Positions 31,371 through 40,113 of a DNA stretch of 64,000 nt are shown here, piece after piece. Each line of letters opens with the position of its first letter. The first letter of the stretch is position 1. A program made the position numbers and the translations under genes. The DNA comes from Mycolicibacterium mageritense (GTDB taxonomy: Bacteria > Actinomycetota > Actinomycetes > Mycobacteriales > Mycobacteriaceae), in the NCBI RefSeq assembly GCF_010727475.1, contig NZ_AP022567.1:6386001-6450000 (forward strand), written 5' to 3'. A model generated the notes under the pieces. It was given only the letters and a program-made list of their open reading frames with translations. It was not told the DNA's origin and searched no databases.

Positions 31371-32419
31371 TCTGACCGCCGTGACAGCCCGACCGGGGCG
31401 GGGATGCGGTCGGCGGAGATCCGCTTGCGGAACACCCAGTACGTCCAGCCCTGGTACACGATCACCAGCGGAGCGAAGATCAGGGCCGCCCAGGTCATGA
31501 TCTTGAGGGTGTAGGGAGAGGACGATCCGTTGTAGATCGTGAGGCTCCAGTCCGGGTTCATCGACGACGGCACCAGATTCGGGAACAGGGCGCCGAACAG
31601 CAGGATCACCACGGCCGCAACCACAACCGAGGTGTAGGCGAACGCCCAGCCTTCGCCGCTGCGGCTGAACACTCGCGTGACGGCCGCAATCTGCGCCACC
31701 ACCGCGACGGCCAGCACGATCCAGGTCCACGGCTTGCCGTGGGCCAATTGCGTCCACAGCCCGAATCCGGCGACGAGCACGGTGGCCGGGATGGCCAATC
31801 GCGCCGCGAATCCGAAGGCGTCTGTCCGCATCTGGCCGCTGGTCTTGAGTGCTACGAACACCGCGCCGTGCAATGCGAACAGCGCCCCAGTGGCCAGGCC
31901 GCCGAGCAGTGTGTATGCGTTGAGCACGTCACCGATCGTCAAGTGCATCTGGCGGTCGGCGTCGACGGGCAGGCCGCGCACCAATCCGGCGAACGCCACA
32001 CCCCACAGAATCGCGGGCACCCACGAGCCCACTGCGATTGCGATGTCGGCCCACCGCTGCCACCCGGGATCATCGATCTTGCCGCGCCACTCGATGGCTA
32101 CGACGCGCACGATCATCGCGCACAGGATCGCCAGCAACGGTAGGTACAACCCCGCGAACACCGTCGCGTACATCTCGGGGAACGCGGCGAACATCGCACC
32201 ACCCGCGGTGATCAGCCAGACCTCGTTGCCGTCCCACACCGGGCCGATGGTGTTGAGTGCGGCCCGGCGGTGCTGTTCGGGGTCGGTGCCCGTGCGGCCC
32301 TTAGCGGCCCGGCCGAAAAAGGCCATGAGCATGCCGACCCCGAAGTCGAATCCTTCGAGCACGAAGAACCCGAGAAACAGCGCGGCCAGCAGGATGAACC
32401 AGAGTTCTTGCAATCCCAT
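31367..32419 (-). CDS. cydB: Cytochrome bd ubiquinol oxidase subunit II
   Basis: CydB, 350 residues with eight or nine membrane helices, is the partner of CydA in the high-affinity terminal oxidase. Family motifs: WFILLAALFLGFFVLEGFDF, GPVWDGNEVWLITAGGAMFA and the CydB end PLVIVYQGWTYWVFRKRI. The length is normal. It follows cydA by 27 bases with a GGAGCGAAACG ribosome region before ATG 32419. Confidence 0.96.
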   Translation of the reverse strand: MGLQELWFILLAALFLGFFVLEGFDFGVGMLMAFFGRAAKGRTGTDPEQHRRAALNTIGPVWDGNEVWLITAGGAMFAAFPEMYATVFAGLYLPLLAILCAMIVRVVAIEWRGKIDDPGWQRWADIAIAVGSWVPAILWGVAFAGLVRGLPVDADRQMHLTIGDVLNAYTLLGGLATGALFALHGAVFVALKTSGQMRTDAFGFAARLAIPATVLVAGFGLWTQLAHGKPWTWIVLAVAVVAQIAAVTRVFSRSGEGWAFAYTSVVVAAVVILLFGALFPNLVPSSMNPDWSLTIYNGSSSPYTLKIMTWAALIFAPLVIVYQGWTYWVFRKRISADRIPAPVGLSRRSD

Positions 32420-32446
32420 CGTTTCGCTCCTCGGTTGGCGAACGGC

Positions 32447-33931
32447 TCAGTACGCGAACGACAGTGGCGCCACTTCGTCGGAACCAGGCGGTGCCGGCGG
32501 TGCGGGTTCGGAGTCGTGCTCGAGTGGGCCTTCGACGATGTAGCGGCGCAGCAGCCAGGACCAGATCACCGCGAGGACGGCGTAGAGCAACGTGAAGGTC
32601 ACCAGCGACAGCACCACCATGCCGGTCGAGTGGCCCGAGACGCCTTGTGCCACGGTCAATCGAATGTCCTGGTCGCCGGTCGGGTTCGGGACGACCACCC
32701 AGGGTTGGCGTCCCATCTCGGTGAAGACCCAGCCTGCACTGTTGGCCAGGAACGGTGTGGGGATGGTCAACAACGCGAACCAGGAGAACCAGCGCTGGTT
32801 GGGAATCCGCCCGCCACGGGTGAGCCACAGGGCAGCGAGCGCGAACAGCCCAGGCACGGCGAGGAATCCGATCATCGCGCGGAACGACCAGTACGTCACG
32901 AACAGGTTGGGCCGGTAGTCGCCCGGGCCGAACTTCTGCTCGTACTGGTCCTGCAGATCCTTCACGCCGTCCAGATGCACGCCGGTGAACTTGCCCTCGG
33001 CCAGGAACGGCAGCACGTATGGCACCTCGATCAGGTGCGTGACACTGTCGCAGTTGTTGTGGGTGCCGACGGTGAGGACCGAGAACGACGGATCGGTTTC
33101 GCTGTGGCACAAGGACTCCGCCGATGCCATCTTCATGGGCTGCTGCTGGAACATCAGCTTGCCCTGGGCATCGCCCGTGAAGAAGAGGCCGACTGCCGCC
33201 ACGAGTGTCACCAGGCAGCCGAGGATGGTCGCCGGCCGGTACATGGTCACGGCGTCGCCTGTCGGGTCGGTGGCGGCACCAGCACCGGCCCGTTGCGTCC
33301 GGACCATCCACCACGCGCTCACACATGCCACGAACACCCCGGCGGTGAGGAAGGCGCCCGCCACGGCGTGGGTAAACGCCGCGATGGCAGTGTTATTGGT
33401 GAACAACGCGACGATGCTGGTGAGCTCGGCACGTCCGGTATCGGGGTTGAACCGGGCGCCGACCGGATGCTGCATGAACGAGTTGGCCGAGATGATGAAG
33501 AACGCCGACATGTTCACCGCGATCGCGACGATCCAGATGCACGCCAGGTGCACCAGCCGCGGTAGCCGCGTCCAGCCGAAGATCCACAGGCCGATGAAGG
33601 TGGACTCGAAGAAGAACGCGGCCAGGCCCTCCATGGCCAGCGGCGCGCCGAAGATGTCGCCGACGAATCGTGAGTATTCGCTCCAGTTCATGCCGAACTG
33701 GAACTCCTGCACGATTCCGGTGGCGACGCCGATCGCGAAGTTGATCAGGAAGAGCTTCCCGAAGAACTTTGTGAGCCGGTACCAGCTGGTGTTTCCCGTG
33801 ACCACCCATGCGGTCTGCATGACCGCGATCAGCGGCGCCAACCCGATGGTCAGCGGGACAAATATGAAGTGGTAGACGGTGGTGATCCCGAACTGCCACC
33901 GTGACACATCCAAAGCGTCCATCTGACCCAC
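32447..33931 (-). CDS. cydA: Cytochrome bd ubiquinol oxidase subunit I
   Basis: CydA, 494 residues, carries the three haems and oxidises quinol while reducing oxygen. The high-spin haem ligand His is near residue 21 (GITTVYHFIFVPLTIG), and the GRQPW quinol motif is in VFTEMGRQPWVVV. The quinol loop is of the short type, as usual in actinobacteria. The ATG at 33931 follows GGGAGTGGG. It heads cydABDC; a putative CRP-type site and -10 lie upstream. Confidence 0.96.
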   Translation of the reverse strand: MGQMDALDVSRWQFGITTVYHFIFVPLTIGLAPLIAVMQTAWVVTGNTSWYRLTKFFGKLFLINFAIGVATGIVQEFQFGMNWSEYSRFVGDIFGAPLAMEGLAAFFFESTFIGLWIFGWTRLPRLVHLACIWIVAIAVNMSAFFIISANSFMQHPVGARFNPDTGRAELTSIVALFTNNTAIAAFTHAVAGAFLTAGVFVACVSAWWMVRTQRAGAGAATDPTGDAVTMYRPATILGCLVTLVAAVGLFFTGDAQGKLMFQQQPMKMASAESLCHSETDPSFSVLTVGTHNNCDSVTHLIEVPYVLPFLAEGKFTGVHLDGVKDLQDQYEQKFGPGDYRPNLFVTYWSFRAMIGFLAVPGLFALAALWLTRGGRIPNQRWFSWFALLTIPTPFLANSAGWVFTEMGRQPWVVVPNPTGDQDIRLTVAQGVSGHSTGMVVLSLVTFTLLYAVLAVIWSWLLRRYIVEGPLEHDSEPAPPAPPGSDEVAPLSFAY

Positions 33932-33961
33932 TCCCGTGGTCGCTAGTTCAATCTACGACGA

Positions 33962-34005
33962 AGTGTAGTAGACATTCGGTTCGGTAACCAGCGACGACGA
34001 TCACA
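33962..34005 (-). promoter_or_regulatory. cydA promoter with CRP-like site
   Basis: On the minus strand TACACT (33967 to 33962) is a -10 match. Upstream, 33990-34005 reads TGTGA-N6-TCGCT on that strand, a full left half and a partial right half of the CRP consensus TGTGAN6TCACA. Its centre is about 42 bases before the likely start, the class II activator position. cAMP-CRP control of cyd genes is established in M. smegmatis; the exact site is my inference. Confidence 0.5.
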
Positions 34006-34019
34006 CAACGGCGGTGGTC

Positions 34020-34601
34020 CTACTCCGCTCGTGGTGACAGCGCGGCGCTGAGCTTCTTGGCGTCGCTGCGGATCCCGAAGGCCGTGACGATGTCGATCAC
34101 GCCGAGCACGATCAGCAGGATGCCGGTCATGAGCGCGATCGCGGCCAGACCGTCGACCGGGGCGACGAACATGATGATGCCCGCGATCACACTGATGACA
34201 CCGAGGATGATCTCCCAGATCCGACCTGGCAGTGACGGATCGCCGATGGCCGACATCGCGGTCGCCACACCGCGGAAGATGAAGCCGACGCCGATCCAGA
34301 TGGCCAGCAGCTGGATCGAATTCTCCAGGCTGATGAAGCACAGGATGGCCAGGATCACCGCGGCCGCGCCGCTGATGAACAGCAGCACCCGGCCGCCGAC
34401 GGTGGAACGCAAACTGAACGCCAGCACCACCTGCCAGATGCCGGTGACGAGCAGGTAGGCGCCGAAGAAGATCGCTGCGACCAGGATGGTGATCCCCGGC
34501 CACACCAGAACCAACACGCCGAGAATGAGCGCGAGGATTCCCGAGGCCAGAGTGGCCTTCCACAGATGCGGCAACACGCTTGGTACAGCAGTGGTTTCCA
34601 T
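34020..34601 (-). CDS. HdeD/DUF308-family membrane protein
   Basis: A 193-residue protein with six hydrophobic helices in three similar pairs, such as LASGILALILGVLVLVWPG, AAAVILAILCFISLENS and IILGVISVIAGIIMFVAP. This repeat pattern is that of the HdeD/DUF308 family, whose E. coli member is linked to acid resistance. It matches the Rv1624c position next to cydA. The start was set at ATG 34601; an ATG six codons upstream is less likely. Role here unknown. Confidence 0.85.
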   Translation of the reverse strand: METTAVPSVLPHLWKATLASGILALILGVLVLVWPGITILVAAIFFGAYLLVTGIWQVVLAFSLRSTVGGRVLLFISGAAAVILAILCFISLENSIQLLAIWIGVGFIFRGVATAMSAIGDPSLPGRIWEIILGVISVIAGIIMFVAPVDGLAAIALMTGILLIVLGVIDIVTAFGIRSDAKKLSAALSPRAE

Positions 34602-34672
34602 GCAGGCAGTGTGGCACATGCAAGGTTGCGCTCGCGGATTTTACGGTACCGCTGTGATGTCGGTGCGCGGTC

Positions 34673-34688
34673 GTTAATGTTCCGTTAC
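34673..34688 (+). promoter_or_regulatory. GTTAA-N6-GTTAC repeat ahead of the amino acid ABC operon
   Basis: Two GTTA(A/C) half-sites spaced six bases apart resemble the GTnAC-n6-GTAAC-like pattern bound by the nitrogen regulator GlnR in actinobacteria. They also overlap a TAATGT -10 candidate at 34675-34680. A third GTTAAC lies near 34713. Nitrogen control of the importer is possible but unproven. Confidence 0.35.
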
Positions 34689-34777
34689 CGGCACTGCGAG
34701 CTGGGTCCATGGCCGTTAACGTCTCCGACTTGAAACAGGCGGCAGGCGACGCGACACAGAGAGAAGAAGAGGCAACC

Positions 34778-35710
34778 GTGAACGCTGGATGTCATATCCG
34801 TCGAGGCAGGCTTTGGCGCGTGGTGGGGGTGCTCGCGGCTACGAGCGCACTCGCACTGTCGGGGTGCGCGAGCAACACCGAGGGCGGGGGCGGCGGAGGT
34901 GGCGGGGAGACCAAGACCACCACCGCGGCGACGGCCGAGAAGGTCGACGCGATCGCCAACACGGTGCCCGAGCCCATCAAGTCGAGCGGCAAGCTCATCA
35001 TCGGGACCGACCCGTCGTATCCGCCGAACGAATTCAAGGATCCCGCGGGCAAGATCATCGGCTTCGACGTCGACTTGATGAACGCCATCGCCGCAACGCT
35101 CGGCCTGACCCCCGAATACCGGGCGTCGTTGTTCGACAAGATCATCCCGTCCGTGCAGGGCGGCAACTACAACGTCGGCATGTCGTCGTTCACCGACTCG
35201 AAGAAGCGTGAAGAGCAGGTCGACTTCGTGACGTACTTCAAGGCCGGTTCGGCATGGGCGCAGAAGGTCGGTGCGGGCATCAATCCGGACGATGCGTGTG
35301 GCAAGAAGATTGCGGTGCAGACCGCCACCGTGCAGGACACCGAGGAGATGCCTGCCCGTAGCAAGAAGTGCACCGACGCGGGTAAGCCCGCGATCAATGT
35401 CGTGAAGTTCGACGACCAGACCGCGGCCACCAGTGCCGTGATGCTCGGCCAGGCCGACGCCATGTCGGCGGATTCACCGGTGACCGCCTACGCGATCAAG
35501 CAGAGTGACGGAAAGCTCGAGGCGGCCGGAGAGATCTTCGATTCCGCGCCGTACGGCTGGGCCGTGCAGAAGGGTTCGCCGCTCGCGCAGTCACTGCAGC
35601 AGGCCCTCCAACACCTCATCGACAGCGGTGCCTACAAGCAGGTGGCCGCGAACTGGGGTGCCGAGAACGGGATGATCGACAAGCCGGTCATCAACGGAGC
35701 GGTCAGCTGA
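34778..35710 (+). CDS. Polar amino acid ABC transporter, lipoprotein binding subunit
   Basis: A 310-residue substrate-binding lipoprotein. The signal peptide ends in a lipobox, ALALSGC, with the lipidated Cys at 30, then a Gly-rich linker. The mature part is a type II periplasmic binding fold of the amino acid family (LIIGTDPSYPPNEF, IIGFDVDLMNAIAATLGL, VGMSSFTDSKKRE). The GTG start at 34778 has AGAAGAAGAGG upstream; an earlier in-frame ATG at 34709 would bury the signal. It forms an operon with the permease and ATPase downstream. Glutamate, glutamine or another polar amino acid is likely; specificity is not resolved. Confidence 0.9.
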   Translation: MNAGCHIRRGRLWRVVGVLAATSALALSGCASNTEGGGGGGGGETKTTTAATAEKVDAIANTVPEPIKSSGKLIIGTDPSYPPNEFKDPAGKIIGFDVDLMNAIAATLGLTPEYRASLFDKIIPSVQGGNYNVGMSSFTDSKKREEQVDFVTYFKAGSAWAQKVGAGINPDDACGKKIAVQTATVQDTEEMPARSKKCTDAGKPAINVVKFDDQTAATSAVMLGQADAMSADSPVTAYAIKQSDGKLEAAGEIFDSAPYGWAVQKGSPLAQSLQQALQHLIDSGAYKQVAANWGAENGMIDKPVINGAVS

Positions 35711-35718
35711 GCCAACTC

Positions 35719-36624
35719 ATGACTGATGCATCGCCGTCACCCACTATCGACGCTGTCCCACTGAAGCATCCGTGGCGGTGGGTGGCGGCGGGCGTCATCA
35801 TCGTCCTGCTGGGGCTGTTCCTCTGGGGCGCCGCCACCAACGACGCGTACGGATGGGAGACCTACGCCAAGTACCTCTTCGACCAACGCATCTCGGAAGC
35901 CGCGTGGAACACACTGCAATTGACCATCTATTCGATGGTTCTCGCGCTTGTGCTCGGCGTGTTGCTCGCGGTGATGCGGTTGTCGCCGAACCCGGTGCTC
36001 AAGGCCGTGTCCTGGACGTATCTGTGGATCTTCCGCGGAACACCGATCTACGTGCAGTTGGTGCTCTGGGGACTCGTTCCGGTGATCTACAAGAACATTC
36101 AGCTCGGCGTGCCGTTCGGCCCGACGCTGTTCGAGTTCAGCCTGTCCGATCCGAACGTATTCCTGCTGGCCGTCCTCGGTCTGGGGCTCAACGAAGCGGC
36201 CTACATGGCCGAGATCATCCGGGCAGGCATCAACTCGGTGCCCGAGGGGCAGACCGAAGCGTCTGTGGCCCTCGGCATGTCGTGGGGTCTTACCATGCGG
36301 CGCACCGTTCTGCCGCAGGCCATGCGCGTCATCATCCCGCCCACGGGTAACGAGTTCATCAGCATGCTCAAGACCACGTCGCTGGTCACCGCGGTGCCGT
36401 ACAGCTTCGAGTTGTACGGTCGCTCAAAGGATATCGGCGTCGCGCTGTTCCAGCCGGTGCCGTTGCTCCTGGTGGCCTCCACCTGGTACCTGGCCATCAC
36501 CAGCGTCCTGATGATCGGGCAGTACTACCTCGAGCGACACTATGCGCGCGGCGCGTCCCGCAAGTTGACGTCCAAGCAGCTCGAGGCGTTGGCGAAAGCA
36601 CAGATGGGGGAGCCGCATCCATGA
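35719..36624 (+). CDS. Polar amino acid ABC transporter, permease
   Basis: A 301-residue permease of the His/Glu/Gln family. A first helix at about residue 22 is followed by the five-helix core with YLWIFRGTPIYVQLVLWG. The EAA loop reads AGINSVPEGQTEASVALG, which contacts the ATPase, and is followed by MLKTTSLVTAVPYS. It starts 9 bases after the binding protein gene and overlaps the ATPase start by ATGA. A single permease gene suggests a homodimer. Confidence 0.92.
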   Translation: MTDASPSPTIDAVPLKHPWRWVAAGVIIVLLGLFLWGAATNDAYGWETYAKYLFDQRISEAAWNTLQLTIYSMVLALVLGVLLAVMRLSPNPVLKAVSWTYLWIFRGTPIYVQLVLWGLVPVIYKNIQLGVPFGPTLFEFSLSDPNVFLLAVLGLGLNEAAYMAEIIRAGINSVPEGQTEASVALGMSWGLTMRRTVLPQAMRVIIPPTGNEFISMLKTTSLVTAVPYSFELYGRSKDIGVALFQPVPLLLVASTWYLAITSVLMIGQYYLERHYARGASRKLTSKQLEALAKAQMGEPHP

Positions 36625-37382
36625 CCGCCATGGTGAAGGCCGAAAGCGTCTGCAAGAACTTCGGCGCCCTGCACGTCCTCAAAGGGGTCACGCTCGAGAT
36701 CGATCGCGGCGAGGTGCTGTGCATGGTCGGCCCCTCCGGCTCGGGCAAGTCGACATTCCTGCGCTGCATCAACCATCTTGAGCAGATCAACGCCGGCCGG
36801 CTCTACGTCGACGGCGAGCTCGTGGGTTACCGCGAACGCGGCGGCAAGCTGCACGAGCTGCGTCCCAAGGACGCCGCCAAGCAGCGCCGCGAAGTGGGCA
36901 TGGTGTTCCAGCACTTCAACCTGTTCCCGCACCGCACCGCGCTCGAGAACATCATCGAGGCACCCATTCAGGTCAAGAAAGTCAAGAAGTCCGAAGCGGT
37001 GAGCCGGGCCAAGGATCTGCTCGACCAGGTCGGCCTGGCGGCCAAGGCCGATGCCTACCCGGCGCAGCTATCGGGGGGACAACAGCAGCGTGTGGCAATC
37101 GCCAGGGCGCTGGCGATGAGTCCCAAGCTGATGTTGTTCGACGAACCCACCTCGGCCCTCGACCCCGAGCTCGTCGGTGAGGTGCTGGCCGTCATGAAGA
37201 AGCTCGCCGGTGAGGGCATGACCATGGTGGTGGTCACCCACGAGATGGGGTTCGCCCGTGAGGTCGCCGACAAACTGGTGTTCATGGACGGCGGTGTCAT
37301 CGTGGAGAGCGGTAATCCACGTGAGGTCATGGCCAACCCGAAACACGAACGCACGAAAGCGTTTTTGTCCAAGGTGATGTAG
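36621..37382 (+). CDS. Polar amino acid ABC transporter, ATPase
   Basis: A 253-residue ATPase of the GlnQ/HisP type: Walker A GPSGSGKST, Q-loop MVFQHFNLFPHRTALENII, signature LSGGQQQRVAIARAL, Walker B LMLFDEPTSALDPE, switch VVTHEMGFARE. It completes a three-gene importer. It is coupled to the permease and ends 10 bases before the sulfurtransferase gene. Confidence 0.95.
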   Translation: MTAMVKAESVCKNFGALHVLKGVTLEIDRGEVLCMVGPSGSGKSTFLRCINHLEQINAGRLYVDGELVGYRERGGKLHELRPKDAAKQRREVGMVFQHFNLFPHRTALENIIEAPIQVKKVKKSEAVSRAKDLLDQVGLAAKADAYPAQLSGGQQQRVAIARALAMSPKLMLFDEPTSALDPELVGEVLAVMKKLAGEGMTMVVVTHEMGFAREVADKLVFMDGGVIVESGNPREVMANPKHERTKAFLSKVM

Positions 37383-37392
37383 CTTCGATCGG

Positions 37393-38244
37393 GTGGTGTC
37401 AGAACGGTCGCAGGTATTCGTCACAGCAGCAGAACTCAGCCGCCTGATCGCGGCGGGGGAGCCGGTCACCCTCCTCGACGTGCGCTGGACGCTGGCCGAA
37501 CCCGACGGCCATGAGGCCTATCTCGGCGGGCACTTGCCGGGCGCGGTGTACGTGTCACTCGACGACGAGCTCAGCGATCACTCGGTGACCGGGCGCGGCA
37601 GGCACCCGTTGCCGAGCGGGCGGAACGTCGAGGCGGCAGCGCGACGCTGGGGCGTGCGCGAAGGCGTTCCGGTGGTGGTGTACGACGACTGGAACCGGGC
37701 CGGTTCGGCGCGTGCCTGGTGGGTGCTCACCGCCGCGGGTGTCGGCGACGTTCGCATTCTCGACGGCGGCTTGACGGCGTGGACGGCGGTCGGTGGCGCC
37801 CTGCAGCAGGGGCCCGTCACCCCGGTTCCCGGGGATGTACGGGTTCACCACGACGACCTGTACCGCGGCGGCCGCCGCGTGATGACGGCCGACGAGGCCG
37901 CGTCCTGGGGTGGGGTTCTCGTGGACGCCCGGGCGCCGGAACGCTTCCGTGGTGAGGTCGAACCGGTTGATCCCGTCGCCGGTCACATTCCCGGCGCGGT
38001 CAACATCCCGAGCACCCGGATCCTCGCGGCCGACGGCACATTGCTGCCCGCCCCCGAACTGCGGGCGGTACTGGCCGAAGCGGGCGCGACGGGTGACACC
38101 GAGGTGGGTGCGTACTGCGGTTCGGGTGTCACGGCCGCGCTCGCGGTCGCAGGCCTGGCCGCGGCGGGTGTCGACGCCACCCTGTTCCCCGGATCATGGT
38201 CGGAATGGGCGTCCGATCCGACCCGGCAAGTGGTGCGCGGATAA
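37393..38244 (+). CDS. Sulfurtransferase with two rhodanese domains
   Basis: A 283-residue tandem rhodanese protein. The N-terminal domain is inactive-type (VTLLDVRWTLAEPDG). The C-terminal domain carries active Cys242 in AYCGSGVTA, the six-residue loop pattern of 3-mercaptopyruvate and thiosulfate sulfurtransferases. It moves sulfane sulfur to cyanide or thiols. GTG 37393 and GTG 37396 are equally good starts. It may be cotranscribed with the ABC importer by proximity only. Confidence 0.9.
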   Translation: MVSERSQVFVTAAELSRLIAAGEPVTLLDVRWTLAEPDGHEAYLGGHLPGAVYVSLDDELSDHSVTGRGRHPLPSGRNVEAAARRWGVREGVPVVVYDDWNRAGSARAWWVLTAAGVGDVRILDGGLTAWTAVGGALQQGPVTPVPGDVRVHHDDLYRGGRRVMTADEAASWGGVLVDARAPERFRGEVEPVDPVAGHIPGAVNIPSTRILAADGTLLPAPELRAVLAEAGATGDTEVGAYCGSGVTAALAVAGLAAAGVDATLFPGSWSEWASDPTRQVVRG

Positions 38245-38271
38245 CGCTCTGAGCGACTTTATGCTGGGCTG

Positions 38272-39429
38272 ATGCAGCGCGGCCCCGATCCGGTTGCACC
38301 GCTGTGGCGGGCGGCCCAAGCCTTCCGGCTGCTCAGTTGCATCTACGCCGCGGGTTTTCAGATCGCGGTGAACGACGATCTGGACCGGCCCTTGCTCGCC
38401 TCGGCGTTGTTCGGCGTGTTGATCGTCTGGAGCGTCGCGTGTGGGGTGGCCTACCTGCAGGGGTTCGGCAGGCGACCGGGTTGGGTGATCACGGAGATCG
38501 TCGTGGTGATCGCGCTCATGTTGTCCACCGACCTGGTGGCCTCCGATCAATGGGTGGCCGACAACCAGTCCTGGCCGACGACGCTGTGGGCCACCAACGC
38601 CACCATCTCGGCTGCTCTGCAGTTCGGCCCGATCGGTGGGATGGCTGCGGGGGTTGCGGTGATGGCGGCCGCAGCCGTGCTGAAGGGCTACGTGAGCGTC
38701 AACCTCGGCCGCAATGCGACGATTGTCATCGAAGTAGCGGTCGGACTCGCGGTTGGCATGGCCGCACTCACAGCTCGGCGCGCGCACGCCGAGTTGGAGA
38801 AGGCCGCACGGCTCGCGGCCGCGCTCGAGGAACGCGAGCGGTTGTCGCGGCAGGTCCACGACGGCGTGATCCAGGTGTTGGCGTTGGTGTCGCGCCGGGG
38901 ACGGGAAATCGGTGGTGAAACCGCACAATTGGCCGAGCTCGCCGGCGAGCAGGAACGCCGGCTGCGGCGGCTGGTGAGCGCGGGCGACGCCGACCTTGGC
39001 ACCGCGACGGCGACCGATATCGGTGTCCTCTTGCGTCGCAGGGCCTCCGATCGGGTTTCGGTGAGCCTGCCCGGCGATCCCGTGCTGTTGCCGGAGGCCA
39101 CGGCCCGCGAACTGTTCGCCGCCGTCGAGAATGCGCTCGACAACGTGGCCGCTCATGCCGGCGCTGATGCGCACGCCTTTGTGTTGCTCGAGGATCTCGG
39201 CGACTCGGTGACGGTGAGCATCCGCGACGACGGGGTCGGCATCCCAGCGGGCAGACTCGCCGAGGCAGCCCGGCAGGGCCGCATGGGGGTATCGAAATCG
39301 ATTGTGGGACGGATGGATTGGCTCGGCGGTCAGGCCAGTCTGCACACCGAGGTGGGAGGTGGCACCGAGTGGGAGCTGACGGTGCCCCGGCCTGCGGGAG
39401 TCGAGAGGAGCGGTGATGAGCGAGGCTGA
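38272..39429 (+). CDS. NarL-type sensor histidine kinase
   Basis: A 385-residue membrane kinase. About five to six helices lie in residues 15-165, and the dimerisation and phospho-acceptor segment is RLSRQVHDGVIQVLAL with His196. The HATPase domain has VENALDNVAAHAGADA and IRDDGVGIP. This architecture (a MacS-like sensor plus the HisKA_3-type box) pairs with LuxR-type regulators, and one overlaps its 3' end. Signal unknown. Confidence 0.9.
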   Translation: MQRGPDPVAPLWRAAQAFRLLSCIYAAGFQIAVNDDLDRPLLASALFGVLIVWSVACGVAYLQGFGRRPGWVITEIVVVIALMLSTDLVASDQWVADNQSWPTTLWATNATISAALQFGPIGGMAAGVAVMAAAAVLKGYVSVNLGRNATIVIEVAVGLAVGMAALTARRAHAELEKAARLAAALEERERLSRQVHDGVIQVLALVSRRGREIGGETAQLAELAGEQERRLRRLVSAGDADLGTATATDIGVLLRRRASDRVSVSLPGDPVLLPEATARELFAAVENALDNVAAHAGADAHAFVLLEDLGDSVTVSIRDDGVGIPAGRLAEAARQGRMGVSKSIVGRMDWLGGQASLHTEVGGGTEWELTVPRPAGVERSGDERG

Positions 39430-40069
39430 GTTGAAGGTGATGGTGGTCGATGACCATCCCATCTGGCGCGATGCTGTGGCACGGGATTTGGCGGCGGACG
39501 GATTTTCCGTGGTGGCCACCGCCGACGGGGTCGCCGCGGCACGGCGCCGCGCGGCGGTGGTGCTGCCCGACGTCGTGGTGATGGACATGCGGTTGGCGGA
39601 CGGCAGCGGGGCCGAGGCGACCGCCGAGGTGCTGGCGGTGTCGCCGTCATCGCGGGTTCTCGTGCTTTCGGCATCCGACGAGCGCGACGATGTGCTGGAG
39701 GCCGTGAAGGCCGGCGCCACGGGATACCTGGTGAAGAGCGCGTCGAAGGAGGAGCTCGGGGCCGCGGTCCGCGCGACAGCCGAAGGGCGCGCGGTGTTCA
39801 CGCCTGGTCTGGCGGGGCTGGTGCTCGGAGAGTACCGGCGGATCGCGCAGCGCCCGGACAACGGACCAGGCACCCCGAGCCTCACCGAACGGGAAACCGA
39901 GGTGTTGCGATATGTTGCGAAAGGGTTGACCGCCAAGCAGATTGCCACGCGGCTCTCGTTGAGTCACCGCACTGTGGAGAACCACGTGCAGGCGACGTTC
40001 CGCAAACTGCAGGTGGCCAATCGGGTCGAATTGGCCAGATACGCGATCGAACACGGCCTGGACGAGTAG
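39416..40069 (+). CDS. LuxR/NarL-type response regulator
   Basis: A 217-residue regulator. The receiver domain has VMVVDDHPIWRDA with the phosphorylated Asp57 in VVMDMRLADGSG and Lys in GYLVKSASKEE. The C-terminal LuxR helix-turn-helix reads LTERETEVLRYVAKGLTAKQ and LSHRTVENHVQATF. ATG 39416 has GAGAGGAG six bases upstream; a GTG one codon earlier is possible. It overlaps the kinase gene by 14 bases, so the pair is coupled. Confidence 0.93.
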   Translation: MSEAELKVMVVDDHPIWRDAVARDLAADGFSVVATADGVAAARRRAAVVLPDVVVMDMRLADGSGAEATAEVLAVSPSSRVLVLSASDERDDVLEAVKAGATGYLVKSASKEELGAAVRATAEGRAVFTPGLAGLVLGEYRRIAQRPDNGPGTPSLTERETEVLRYVAKGLTAKQIATRLSLSHRTVENHVQATFRKLQVANRVELARYAIEHGLDE

Positions 40070-40113
40070 TCCTACTCATCTGCTCGGCGCGGTTTCGTTG
40101 CACGATATCGGCT

